A stretch of DNA of 13,438 nt from Candidatus Nealsonbacteria bacterium RBG_13_36_15 (GTDB lineage: Bacteria > Patescibacteriota > Minisyncoccia > Minisyncoccales > RBG-13-36-15), in NCBI GenBank assembly GCA_001819145.1, contig MHLV01000013.1:1-13438 (forward strand), read 5' to 3'. The translations under genes were made by a program, and so were the position numbers. Positions 1 to 7,003 of the stretch are shown in pieces; position 1 is the stretch's first letter, and every line of letters starts with the position of its first letter. The notes under the pieces are model-generated. The model searched no databases and had not been told where the DNA came from. It was given only the letters and a program-made list of their open reading frames with translations.

Positions 1-60
1 AAGAAAAATTCCACCCCCCAGCTTCGGGCTAACTACTTATTGTAACAGATAATTAAATTT

Positions 61-1101
61 ATGTCAAGGTCAAATGGAAAAACAGCGTTGGGCCAATCGC
101 CTCTCCGAAGAAAGACTACTGAAGAGGATAAAATTTTAGATTTAACGCTAAGGCCGAAAAATTGGGAAGAATATATTGGACAGGCAAAAGTAAAAAGAAA
201 TTTAGGGATAATCATTGGGGCTGCAAAAAAAAGAAATGAAAGCCCTGAACATCTTTTGTTTTACGGAGCCTCAGGACTGGGCAAAACCACCATTTCTTAT
301 CTTATCGCCAAGGAATTAGGGATGAATATCAAAGTTACCTCTGGGCCAGCTATTGAAAAAGCCGGCGATTTAGCTGCCATTCTAACCAATCTTTCAGATG
401 GCGATGTTCTATTTTTGGACGAATGCCACAGAATTAATAAAGTTTGCGAAGAATATTTATATCCCGCCATGGAAGAATTTAAATTAAATCTAATTATGGG
501 GAAAGGACCTCTGGCCAGAACTATGGAGCTAAAACTTCCCCGTTTTACTCTAGTGGGCGCTACAACCAGAATTGCTCTTTTGTCCTCTCCTTTAAGGTCT
601 CGCTTTGGCGCCACTTTCCAGTTAAATTTTTATGAACTTGAGGATATTGAAAAAATCATTCAAAGATCAAGTCAGGTTTTAGGACTAGAAACCGAACCAG
701 AAGCTATAAAAATTATCGCCCAACGCTCAAGATTTACCCCAAGGGTGGCTAATAGGCTTTTAAAAAGGGTAAGGGATTTTGCCCAAATGGAGGGTGAAGG
801 AATAATAACCAAAAAAATAGCTGAATCTGCTTTAGAATTTTTAGAAATTGACGAAAAGGGCTTAGAGTCCGGCGACAAAAGAATTTTAGAAGTAATTGTT
901 AAAAAATTTGATGGGGGACCAGTCGGCCTGCAAGCTTTAGCTGCAGCAACCTCAGAAGAAGAAGATACAATTTTAGATATTTACGAACCTTATTTAATGC
1001 AATTGGGTTTTATTGAAAGAACTCCCCGTGGCAGAATTACCACCAAAATCGCCTATCAACACCTGGGGATTAAATATAAGGTAAATCAAACTCTACTTTA
1101 A
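61..1101 (+). CDS. ruvB: Holliday junction branch migration ATPase RuvB
   Basis: RuvB is the hexameric AAA+ motor that, with RuvA, drives branch migration of Holliday junctions during recombinational repair. The 346-residue product has the family's usual length and order. Walker A is GASGLGKT at 69-76, Walker B is LFLDE at 117-121, sensor 1 is GATTR at 166-170, followed by PLRSRFG, and a C-terminal winged-helix domain lies at about 270-335 (GGPVGLQALAAA, then YLMQLGFIERTPRGR). Departures from the common consensus are A-S instead of P-P in Walker A, DECHR instead of DEIHR, and RSRFG instead of RDRFG. All catalytic residues remain, so these look like lineage drift. The ATG at 61 has no Shine-Dalgarno sequence. 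A GATAAT at 48-53 could be a -10 element giving a nearly leaderless mRNA. ruvC lies downstream, beyond a lamin-tail gene and yebC. ruvA is absent from the window. Confidence 0.97.
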   Translation: MSRSNGKTALGQSPLRRKTTEEDKILDLTLRPKNWEEYIGQAKVKRNLGIIIGAAKKRNESPEHLLFYGASGLGKTTISYLIAKELGMNIKVTSGPAIEKAGDLAAILTNLSDGDVLFLDECHRINKVCEEYLYPAMEEFKLNLIMGKGPLARTMELKLPRFTLVGATTRIALLSSPLRSRFGATFQLNFYELEDIEKIIQRSSQVLGLETEPEAIKIIAQRSRFTPRVANRLLKRVRDFAQMEGEGIITKKIAESALEFLEIDEKGLESGDKRILEVIVKKFDGGPVGLQALAAATSEEEDTILDIYEPYLMQLGFIERTPRGRITTKIAYQHLGIKYKVNQTLL

Positions 1102-1125
1102 GTAAAAATAATAAAGTTTTGTTAC

Positions 1126-1150
1126 AAAAATCGCTAAAATAGCGATTTTT
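1126..1150 (+). terminator. Intrinsic terminator after ruvB
   Basis: A perfect 11-bp stem, AAAAATCGCTA at 1126-1136 with TAGCGATTTTT at 1140-1150, closes on an AAA loop, and ATTTT follows. It begins 25 nt after the ruvB stop codon. Because the stem is flanked by A and T runs it could work in both directions. Confidence 0.8.
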
Positions 1151-1170
1151 ATTTTAAAATAGCTCCATCT

Positions 1171-1250
1171 GCCCCGTAGTGAAAACTTGACCGCCTTCGG
1201 TATTTAATGTTTTGTGAAACAAAACATTTGTCAAATTTCTACTACGGGGC
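1171..1250. repeat. 80-bp palindromic element with GCCCCGTAGT termini (MITE/REP-like)
   Basis: The element starts GCCCCGTAGT (1171-1180) and ends ACTACGGGGC (1241-1250), a perfect 10-bp inverted repeat. The repeat extends to 21 bp (1171-1191 against 1230-1250) with three mismatches. Inside are two more hairpins: ACCG/CGGT at 1190-1201 with loop CCTT, and AATGTTTTG/CAAAACATT at 1206-1228 with loop TGAAA. A single strand could fold as a three-way, cloverleaf-like structure. It has no coding capacity. Its outer motif GCCCCGTAG recurs at the ends of the GIY-YIG cassette at 10542-10852, so I read it as a possible nuclease-less relative of that cassette. A purely RNA-level role is the alternative. 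Confidence 0.7.
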
Positions 1251-1279
1251 TTGACAAGCTTTCTTGTTTCTAATAAACT
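1251..1279 (+). promoter_or_regulatory. Sigma70-type promoter for the candidate ncRNA
   Basis: TTGACA at 1251-1256 directly abuts the right end of the palindromic element. A 17-nt spacer leads to TAAACT at 1274-1279, which has two mismatches to TATAAT. The predicted start is near 1286, just before the first hairpin of the GC-rich stretch. Confidence 0.5.
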
Positions 1280-1285
1280 TGGGAT

Positions 1286-1518
1286 AAGTTGTCCCTTTGG
1301 GCAACGGGCTGTTCTTTACGACGTATAGACGCAGAAAGGGAGGGGTGCTTACCCGATCATGGACTAGTAAGCCTTTCTCGGCGACTAGACGTCCGTTCAT
1401 TCGCCCGGCTTCCCGGGCACAAGGCCGCATGGCCTTCCCAAGGGGGAGGAGAGTACCTTCGAGGTCTCCTTCCCAGCACTCATCAAGGGGCTCCATTATT
1501 CGGAGCCCCACATTTTTT
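1286..1518 (+). ncRNA. Candidate structured non-coding RNA, family not recognised
   Basis: This stretch of about 233 nt is clearly richer in G and C than its surroundings and is dense in hairpins. They are GTTG-T-CCC/GGGCAAC (1288-1305), AGAAAG with CTTTCT plus GCTTAC with GTAAGC (1333-1378), GCCCGG/CCGGGC (1403-1418, loop CTTC), AAGGCC/GGCCTT (1421-1436, loop GCAT), a long stem at 1444-1474 closed by ACCT/AGGT, and the terminator. A promoter precedes it and a strong terminator with a T run follows on the same strand, which sets the orientation. I looked for the signature cores of RNase P RNA (GAGGAAAGUCC), tmRNA (tag ORF, tRNA-like end) and SRP RNA (GGAAGGAAGC) and found none. The three overlapping open frames here (both strands) look like by-products of GC richness. 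The minus strand has its own TATAAT at 1536-1541, so the opposite orientation is not excluded. Confidence 0.55.
1487..1518 (+). terminator. Strong intrinsic terminator of the candidate ncRNA
   Basis: GGGGCTCC (1487-1494) pairs perfectly with GGAGCCCC (1502-1509) around loop ATTATTC. The tail ACATTTTTT ends at 1518. On the opposite strand no T run follows the stem, so this supports transcription on the plus strand. Confidence 0.8.
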
Positions 1519-1586
1519 CTACAGTGGCTATTCTTATTATACAAATAGACAATACCATGCCAATTTGTTAGAGTTTGAATAGGGTT

Positions 1587-3404
1587 ATGAAAATTATTCA
1601 TTCAAAAATCATCCTTATTCTTTTACCTCTCTTTTGTATTATATTTCTCGGTTTAATTTCACCCAGCGAACGAATCCAAGCCGCCAATTCTTTAGATTTA
1701 GTTATTAATGAAATTGCCTGGATGGGGACCCAAACAGCCTTTCAAGACGAATGGATTGAATTATATAATAACACCGATTCTGAAATAAATCTTGATGGTT
1801 GGTTGCTTCAATCCCAAGACGGAACCCTGGAAATTAATTTAACAGGAATCATTCAGGCTCATAGTTTTTATCTTTTAGAAAGGACAGACGACACCACTCT
1901 TCCAGATATTGCCGCTGATCAGATTTATACTGGAGCTTTGGGAAATGACGGCGAATATTTAAAGCTTTTTGATGCTCAAAGTAATTTAGTTGATGAAGCT
2001 AATTGCAATGATGGTTGGTTCGGCGGCGATAATTCAACCAAACAAACAATGGAAAGAAAGATCCCCGCTCTTTCCGGAGCTGTTTTTGAAAGCTGGCAGA
2101 CAAGCCAAAATCCTGGCGGAACACCGAAAAGCCAAAATAGCGCTGGCCAACCTTCGGAGCCCGCCTGCGAACCAACTACAGAAATTTGCGATAGTATGGA
2201 CAATGACTGTAACGGCCAAATAGATGAAAATGATGTCTGCAAAACACCAGAGCCCCCACCCGAACCTAACCCTCAACCAACAGAAACTCCTATAGTTTAT
2301 CCTGTAGATATTTTTATTAATGAATTTTTACCATCGCCCGAAGGATCAGATGCCGAGGAAGAGTTTATTGAATTTTTCAACAGCAACCCAAACTTAGTTG
2401 ATATTTTTGGCTGGAAAGTAGAAGATACCCAAGGCGCTACCAAGGTCTATACTTTTTCCCAAGGCACAACTATTTCGGCTTATGGTTTTTTTGTTTTAAA
2501 GCGCCCTGATTCTCAAATTGTCTTGAACAACGAAGGAGAGGGGCTTGTCCTGAAAAATCCTTTGGGCAACATTATTCATTCTGCTTCTTTTCCAGAAGAA
2601 GCTTTCCAGGGACAATCTTTTGCCAAAAAGGACGATGGAATTTTTTCTTGGACCTTAAGGCTCACGCCGGGAGCTAAAAATATCTTTGAAATTTTACAAG
2701 AGACACAATCTGAATCGCAACCAATCCCGCAAGTAAAATACCCCTCGGAAGAAAGTTTCAAAGAAAAGACAAAATCTCAAACGTCACAGGAAAACGAAAA
2801 TCAAGAAGAAAAGGAACCTTCTTCTTATCCTTTGGGTATTCTCCTGAATGAAATATTGCCATCTCCCGGGGGTCCGGATGAAGATGAAGAATGGATTGAA
2901 ATTTTCAACCAAAACAATTTTATGGTTGATCTTTCCGGATGGCAAATTCAAGACACCAAAGGCAAAATAAAATTTTATACCCTTCCTCAAGGAACACAAA
3001 TTGGCTCTCAAGAATTTTTAGTCCTTTCTCGATTAACAACTAAAATTACTTTGAACAATGATGATGATGGGTTAATTTTAATTCAACCTGACAATAATAT
3101 CGCGGATCAAGTTTCCTATAATAAAGCTCCTACGGGCTCTTCTTATAATCGAATTGGCTCTGATTGGGCGTGGAGTGATACTCTAACTCCTGGGTCTAAC
3201 AACGTTGCCACCGTCCAAGCTTCAGAAGAAATAGGAGAAGAGACGGAAGGCTCTTTTATAATTTCAGGAAAAGGCTTGGCAGCTCTTGGAAAACAACTTC
3301 AAAATTCATCTCGTCCTTTGTTTGTTTTGCTAATCGCATTAATTTTAGCTATCGCTTCTGGAATAATAGTTTTACTTATTAAAAAACGAATTAAATCAAG
3401 TTAA
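1587..3404 (+). CDS. Secreted, membrane-anchored protein with three lamin-tail domains and a MopE-type motif
   Basis: The predicted cell-surface protein has 605 residues from the ATG at 1587. A signal peptide (n-region K2/K7, hydrophobic core 8-24) probably ends near I-Q-A-A (30-33). Lamin-tail domain (LTD) 1 spans about 37-180 (LVINEIAW, EWIELYNN, LDGWLL). A cysteine/aspartate motif at 195-218 (EICDSMDNDCNGQIDE) matches the MopE-like putative metal-binding motif. LTD2 (about 241-364) and LTD3 (about 417-540) are close relatives (NE-LPSP-G-D, EE-IE-FN, VD--GW, YT--QGT, LNN). An acidic, Ser/Gln-rich linker lies between them. A C-terminal membrane helix at about 577-598 is followed by KKRIKSS, placing most of the chain outside the cell. 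An in-frame TTG at 1575 would add four residues; I prefer the ATG because it gives a standard signal peptide. LTDs are extracellular beta-sandwiches often found in surface proteins and nucleases, but no nuclease domain is present and the function is unknown. yebC follows after 4 nt. Confidence 0.92.
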   Translation: MKIIHSKIILILLPLFCIIFLGLISPSERIQAANSLDLVINEIAWMGTQTAFQDEWIELYNNTDSEINLDGWLLQSQDGTLEINLTGIIQAHSFYLLERTDDTTLPDIAADQIYTGALGNDGEYLKLFDAQSNLVDEANCNDGWFGGDNSTKQTMERKIPALSGAVFESWQTSQNPGGTPKSQNSAGQPSEPACEPTTEICDSMDNDCNGQIDENDVCKTPEPPPEPNPQPTETPIVYPVDIFINEFLPSPEGSDAEEEFIEFFNSNPNLVDIFGWKVEDTQGATKVYTFSQGTTISAYGFFVLKRPDSQIVLNNEGEGLVLKNPLGNIIHSASFPEEAFQGQSFAKKDDGIFSWTLRLTPGAKNIFEILQETQSESQPIPQVKYPSEESFKEKTKSQTSQENENQEEKEPSSYPLGILLNEILPSPGGPDEDEEWIEIFNQNNFMVDLSGWQIQDTKGKIKFYTLPQGTQIGSQEFLVLSRLTTKITLNNDDDGLILIQPDNNIADQVSYNKAPTGSSYNRIGSDWAWSDTLTPGSNNVATVQASEEIGEETEGSFIISGKGLAALGKQLQNSSRPLFVLLIALILAIASGIIVLLIKKRIKSS

Positions 3405-3408
3405 AATT

Positions 3409-4140
3409 ATGTCGGGCCACAGCCATTGGCACTCAATAAAATATCAAAAAGGCGTAGCTGATGCGAAAAAAAGTAAGGTTTTTTCTAAAATAACTGGGCA
3501 GATTATGGTTACCGCTAAAGAAGGCGGCGGAGATCCTAATAAGAATTCCAAACTCCGTTTAGCTATTGACCAAGCAAAAGCAATTAATATGCCCTCTGAT
3601 AATATTGAACGAGCAATTAAAAGAGGCGTTGGCGATCTTGGGGGGACAAAATTAGAACCGGTAATCTTTGAGGCTTATGGTCCTGGCGGTATTGCTCTGA
3701 TTGTTGAAGGAATCACGGACAACAAGAATCGAACAGTAAGTGAAATTAAACAAATTCTAGGCCAAAACAATGGTAAATTTGCCGAGACCGGCTCTGTAAA
3801 ATGGCTTTTTGAAAGAAAAGGAGTAATATCCTTACGAACCACAAATAAATACGAATCTGCGAGCAGAGAAGAATTGGAGTTAAAATTAATAGAAGCCGGG
3901 GTTGAGGATTTTCATTGGCATAATAATACTATAGATGTTTATACAAAAGCTGAGGATTTAGAAAGGGCAAAAAAAAACCTTGAAGACCAAGAAATAAAAA
4001 TTGAATCTGCGTCTTTAGATTGGGTAGCCAAAGAAGGTATTCAAATAAAAGAAAAAGACAGAGAGGCTGCCCAGAAATTATTTGATGCCTTAGATGAATT
4101 AGAAGCGGTGCAAGAAATATATTCTAACCTTAAAATTTAA
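3409..4140 (+). CDS. yebC: YebC/PmpR (TACO1) family translation-associated factor
   Basis: The 243 residues fit the family's usual length of about 240-250. The N-terminus MSGHSHWHSIKYQKGVADAK is the family hallmark, followed by AAKEGGGDPN-type residues, RLAIDQAKAINMPSDNIERAIKRG, YGPGGIALIVE, TDNKNRTVSEIK and GSVKWLFERKG. The family was long annotated as a transcriptional regulator. More recent work ties it and mitochondrial TACO1 to translation of proline-rich stretches. The ATG lies 4 nt after the stop of the lamin-tail gene, with no Shine-Dalgarno sequence, so translational coupling is likely. The yebC-ruvC order is a common bacterial arrangement, which supports the assignment. Confidence 0.96.
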   Translation: MSGHSHWHSIKYQKGVADAKKSKVFSKITGQIMVTAKEGGGDPNKNSKLRLAIDQAKAINMPSDNIERAIKRGVGDLGGTKLEPVIFEAYGPGGIALIVEGITDNKNRTVSEIKQILGQNNGKFAETGSVKWLFERKGVISLRTTNKYESASREELELKLIEAGVEDFHWHNNTIDVYTKAEDLERAKKNLEDQEIKIESASLDWVAKEGIQIKEKDREAAQKLFDALDELEAVQEIYSNLKI

Positions 4141-4153
4141 TTGTTGCGCTGTT

Positions 4154-4193
4154 AAATTGTTGCATTGTCGCGTCAGGCTCAGGCAAGCAATTT
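4154..4193 (+). repeat. Hairpin with degenerate 16-bp repeat in the yebC-ruvC gap
   Basis: AAATTGTTGC (4154-4163) pairs with GCAA-G-CAATTT (4183-4193), a 10-bp stem with one bulged G. The octamer ATTGTTGC occurs twice, at 4140-4147 and 4156-4163, 16 bp apart in a weakly repeated unit. No T run follows, so it is more likely a processing or attenuation structure, or a repeat relic, than a terminator. Confidence 0.4.
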
Positions 4194-4213
4194 GATGGTG
4201 TAGTAATATAGTA

Positions 4214-4741
4214 ATGATTATTTTGGGCGTTGATCCCGGCACGGCTACCACCGGCTACGGATTAATAAAACAAAACAAAAAAACTAAAAGCGGGGACAGC
4301 TTGCAGTGTTTAGGGTATGGACTAATTCAAACCAGCCCTTCCTCGTCTCCGGCTGAGCGTTTGAAAAAAATAAGTAAAGAGTTGAACCAATTAATAAAAA
4401 AATACCAGCCGAAAGTTTTAGCCGTAGAGAATGTTTATTTTTTTAAGAACTTAAAAACTGCCCTACCCGTTTCTCAGGCTAAAGGAGTAATTATGCTTGC
4501 GGCTGCTAATAAAAATATTCCAATTTATGAATTCACTCCCTTGCAAGTCAAAATGGCAATAGCTGGTTATGGTCGAGCCGACAAAAAACAAATCCAAGAA
4601 ATAGTTAAAAATGAGCTTAACTTAAAGGAAGTGCCAAAACCGGATGATGCGGCCGATGCTTTAGCCATCGCTATTTGTTGTGAAGGCCTATTAAAAAAGA
4701 AGGAATCCCAGGTTTTATACAATAAAAACTATCAGCCTTAA
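4214..4741 (+). CDS. ruvC: Crossover junction endodeoxyribonuclease RuvC
   Basis: RuvC is the dimeric Holliday junction resolvase that nicks the junction symmetrically after RuvAB branch migration. The 175-residue length is typical. The RNase H-like fold is marked by ILGVDPGTATTGYG at the N-terminus (catalytic D7), VLAVENVYFFKN (E72) and PDDAADALAIAIC, where D145 and D148 fill the last two acidic positions, so the metal-binding tetrad is complete. The ATG follows a 73-nt gap containing a hairpin and lacks a Shine-Dalgarno sequence. A TTG or GTG further upstream is not needed, because GVDPG sits at the normal distance from the start. ruvA and ruvB do not follow; ruvB is 3 kb upstream on the same strand. 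Confidence 0.96.
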   Translation: MIILGVDPGTATTGYGLIKQNKKTKSGDSLQCLGYGLIQTSPSSSPAERLKKISKELNQLIKKYQPKVLAVENVYFFKNLKTALPVSQAKGVIMLAAANKNIPIYEFTPLQVKMAIAGYGRADKKQIQEIVKNELNLKEVPKPDDAADALAIAICCEGLLKKKESQVLYNKNYQP

Positions 4742-4750
4742 CAAAGGACC

Positions 4751-4778
4751 TTGACAGGGTAGCTTGAAAACTTATAAT
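4751..4778 (+). promoter_or_regulatory. Promoter with two perfect consensus hexamers
   Basis: TTGACA (4751-4756), a 16-nt spacer and TATAAT (4773-4778) make the strongest-looking promoter in the window. The expected start is near 4785. The leader that follows carries CCGTC/GACGG (4788-4792 with 4817-4821) and a 7-bp hairpin TTCCGTC/GACGGAA (4830-4836 with 4842-4848, loop GTTTG). The only gene before the next terminator is the 40-residue acidic ORF. Confidence 0.8.
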
Positions 4779-4880
4779 GACTTTAAGCCGTCGGGAAATA
4801 ATGGGAAAGTATTGAAGACGGTTCCGTTATTCCGTCGTTTGGACGGAAAAAGGTCGGAAAATAACAGAAAATAAAAACTT

Positions 4881-5003
4881 ATGCTTTACGAAGAAGGCTT
4901 TTTTACTCCTCTCAATCAAGAAGAAGAGGAGGAAACTGAAAAACCAGAAGAGACAACTGAAGAATCAACAGAAGAGCCAGAGGATGAGGAAGAAACCGAA
5001 TAG
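4881..5003 (+). CDS. 40-residue highly acidic microprotein
   Basis: The ATG at 4881 opens a 40-codon frame ending in TAG at 5001-5003. The product starts MLYEEGFFTPLNQ and then becomes a low-complexity acidic tail, so 20 of 40 residues are Glu or Asp, mixed with Thr, Pro and Ser. I do not recognise the family. Support for it as a real gene is contextual: a promoter with perfect -35 and -10 hexamers about 100 nt upstream, a structured leader, and a strong terminator whose stem begins in the stop codon. An alternative is that the whole unit 4785-5035 is a small RNA and the ORF is incidental, although an aromatic/hydrophobic head followed by an uninterrupted acidic tail argues for translation. 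No Shine-Dalgarno sequence precedes the ATG. A partner-binding or nucleic-acid-mimic role would fit the charge but is speculative. Confidence 0.6.
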   Translation: MLYEEGFFTPLNQEEEEETEKPEETTEESTEEPEDEEETE

Positions 5004-5035
5004 ATAAAACCCCGTCTAAGACGGGGTTTTATCTA
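5001..5035 (+). terminator. Intrinsic terminator of the acidic microprotein unit
   Basis: A perfect 15-bp stem, TAGATAAAACCCCGT (5001-5015) with ACGGGGTTTTATCTA (5021-5035), closes on CTAAG. The stop codon of the small ORF is the first triplet of the stem. The AAAA and TTTT flanks make it potentially bidirectional. Confidence 0.88.
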
Positions 5036-5044
5036 TTTGAGAAA

Positions 5045-5073
5045 TTGCCAAAAAAGTAAAAATTTAGTAAAAT
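5045..5073 (+). promoter_or_regulatory. Promoter of the penicillin-binding protein gene
   Basis: TTGCCA (5045-5050), a 17-nt spacer and TAAAAT (5068-5073). The expected start near 5080 would leave a leader of only about 7 nt before the ATG at 5087, consistent with leaderless or near-leaderless initiation. Confidence 0.6.
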
Positions 5074-5086
5074 AACTCAGACAACG

Positions 5087-7003
5087 ATGGTTCAAAGAAA
5101 ATATTATCGTCATGTTCTCCAGAAAAAGGGGGGGAGATTAATTTTAAGGATCTTGTTGGGTTTGTTTTTTTGTGTTATTACTGTTTTCTTGATGGCTGTT
5201 TTTTTATTCATTTTTTACGTGAAAGACTTTCCGCGACCGGAAAAATTTACTGAACGTCCCTTTATTGAATCTTCAAAAATATTAGACCGAACAGGAAAGA
5301 TTGTCTTATATGAAGCCTATGGAGAAGAAAGGAGAGAGGTCGTCCCCTTAGATTATATTCCCGATCATCTCAAAAATGCAGTTATCGCCGCCGAGGATGC
5401 TAATTTTTACAATCATTTTGGAGTTGACTTAAGGGGAATAGGGCGGGCAATCTTAGTAGATTTCAAACTTAGAAGGCCCCTTCAGGGAGGTTCTACTATC
5501 TCTCAGCAGCTCATTCGTTCTGCTTTCCTAACTTCGGAAAAAACTGCGGAAAGGAAAATCCGTGAAATTGTGCTTACCCTTGAACTAGAAAGACGTTACC
5601 CTAAAGATCAGATTCTAGAATTTTATTTGAACCAAATACCTTTTGGCGAGAATGCTTATGGCGTAGAGGCCGCCAGCCAAGTTTATTTCGGAAAATCAGT
5701 TTCAAAGATTTCAATAGCTGAATCTGCTCTTTTGGCGGCGAAAATCCAAGCCCCAAGCCGACTCTCGCCTTACGGAGAACATAAAGAAGATCTTTTGGCA
5801 AGAAAGGATTATGTTTTAGGCAAAATGGCAGAGAATAATTTTATTACCGAGAAAGAAGCCGAAGAAGCTAAAAAACAAATTTTAGAATTTGAACCACCTT
5901 ATTCAATTAAAGCTCCTCATTTTGTTATGTATGTGAGGGAATATCTTATAAACCACTATGGTGAAGATTTTTTGAAAGAAAAAGGGTTAAGGGTTATAAC
6001 AACTCTTGACTGGGAATTACAGGAGTGGGCAGAAAAGGTAGTAGGGGAAGGAGCTAAAGCCAACGAAAGCGTACGAGCTTATAATGCCTCCTTGGTGGCA
6101 ATTGACCCCAAAACTGGAGAAATTATAGCGATGGTTGGTTCCAAAGATTTTTGGGGCGATTCCTATCCAAAGAATTGTATTCCTGGAGAAAATTGTTTAT
6201 TTGAGCCCCAATACAATGTCGCCACCGGATCTTTGGGACGGCAACCAGGATCAGCCTTTAAGCCTTTTGTTTATGTCACCGCTTTTCAAAAAGGTTTTTC
6301 AGATCAAACAGTCGTTGTGGATGAGGAAACTAATTTTAATGGCTACCAACCTCAAAATTACGATGGTCTCTTCCGTGGTCCTGTTACTTTAAGGCAGGCT
6401 TTAGCTCAGTCTTTAAATGTACCCTCAGTAAAAGTTTTAGCTAATTTTGCGGGAATAAAAGACTCAATAAACACTGCCAAATCTTTCGGAATTACTACTT
6501 TAAACGAACCAACCTCCCATTATGGGTTATCTTTGGTTTTGGGCGGCGGGGAGGTAAGATTACTTGATATGGTTTCAGCTTACGGGGTGTTCGCCACCGG
6601 CGGTTTACGCGCACCGCCAACAAGTATCTTAAAAATCGAAGACTCTTCGGAAAACATCCTTGAAAAACAAACAAGTAGCCTTAAAAGAGTCATAGAGCCC
6701 GAACCGGTCAATTTGATAAACAGTATTCTTTCTGATAATGAGGCCAGAGCTCCAATATTCGGCTTAAATTCCCCCTTATATTTCCAGAACTATCAAGTTG
6801 CGGCGAAAACTGGTACAACTCAAAATTATAAAGACGGGTGGATAATCGGCTATACGCCCTCTTTTGTTGCTGGGGTTTGGGCGGGAAACAATGATAACTC
6901 GCCAATGTATAAAGAGCCCGGAGTGTCTGTTGCCGGGCCAATTTGGAAAAGGTTTATGGAAAGAGCGCTTTTAGGGTTCCCCCAAGAATCTTTTTTGAAG
7001 TAA
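5087..7003 (+). CDS. Class A penicillin-binding protein (glycosyltransferase-transpeptidase)
   Basis: This bifunctional peptidoglycan synthase polymerises lipid II and cross-links stem peptides outside the membrane. A short basic N-terminus precedes one membrane helix at about 22-44. The GT51 glycosyltransferase domain (about 60-235) shows EDANFYNHFG with catalytic Glu103, the QGGSTISQQL motif, and LEFYLNQIPFG with Glu178. The transpeptidase domain (about 330-625) has SAFK (Ser389, Lys392), SLN (442-444) and KTGT (574-577), so both active sites are intact. At 638 residues it is a compact PBP1A/PbpF-like enzyme lacking the long C-terminal extensions of larger homologues. The gene has its own promoter and stops 7 nt before the dnaN stop on the opposite strand. 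Whether it is the pbpA- or ponA-equivalent cannot be settled from sequence alone. Confidence 0.95.
   Translation: MVQRKYYRHVLQKKGGRLILRILLGLFFCVITVFLMAVFLFIFYVKDFPRPEKFTERPFIESSKILDRTGKIVLYEAYGEERREVVPLDYIPDHLKNAVIAAEDANFYNHFGVDLRGIGRAILVDFKLRRPLQGGSTISQQLIRSAFLTSEKTAERKIREIVLTLELERRYPKDQILEFYLNQIPFGENAYGVEAASQVYFGKSVSKISIAESALLAAKIQAPSRLSPYGEHKEDLLARKDYVLGKMAENNFITEKEAEEAKKQILEFEPPYSIKAPHFVMYVREYLINHYGEDFLKEKGLRVITTLDWELQEWAEKVVGEGAKANESVRAYNASLVAIDPKTGEIIAMVGSKDFWGDSYPKNCIPGENCLFEPQYNVATGSLGRQPGSAFKPFVYVTAFQKGFSDQTVVVDEETNFNGYQPQNYDGLFRGPVTLRQALAQSLNVPSVKVLANFAGIKDSINTAKSFGITTLNEPTSHYGLSLVLGGGEVRLLDMVSAYGVFATGGLRAPPTSILKIEDSSENILEKQTSSLKRVIEPEPVNLINSILSDNEARAPIFGLNSPLYFQNYQVAAKTGTTQNYKDGWIIGYTPSFVAGVWAGNNDNSPMYKEPGVSVAGPIWKRFMERALLGFPQESFLK

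Noticed and set aside
1286..1518. Identification as RNase P RNA, tmRNA or SRP RNA
   Set aside because: Neither strand shows GAGGAAAGUCC, a tag-peptide frame with tRNA-like end, or the GGAAGGAAGC core. The minus strand GAGAAAGGCTTAC only superficially recalls the RNase P 3' core and lies in the wrong order relative to other elements.
1536..1541. TATAAT on the minus strand with TTGGCA 16 nt upstream, driving an RNA leftward
   Set aside because: It is kept as an alternative only. No T-run terminator was found at the left end on that strand, while plus-strand promoter and terminator bracket the region.
1575..1586. TTG at 1575 as start of the lamin-tail gene
   Set aside because: It would add four residues before a standard ATG-initiated signal peptide and has no supporting ribosome site.
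1242..1601. Open frames of 119 (minus), 97 and 83 (plus) codons
   Set aside because: They overlap one another in three frames over a GC-rich hairpin-dense stretch, have no recognisable protein features and cross a strong terminator. They are best explained as by-products of structured RNA.
5001..5035. CCCCGT...ACGGGG as a third copy of the CCCCGTAG element
   Set aside because: The match is only six bases and sits in a standard A/T-flanked terminator stem immediately after an ORF.
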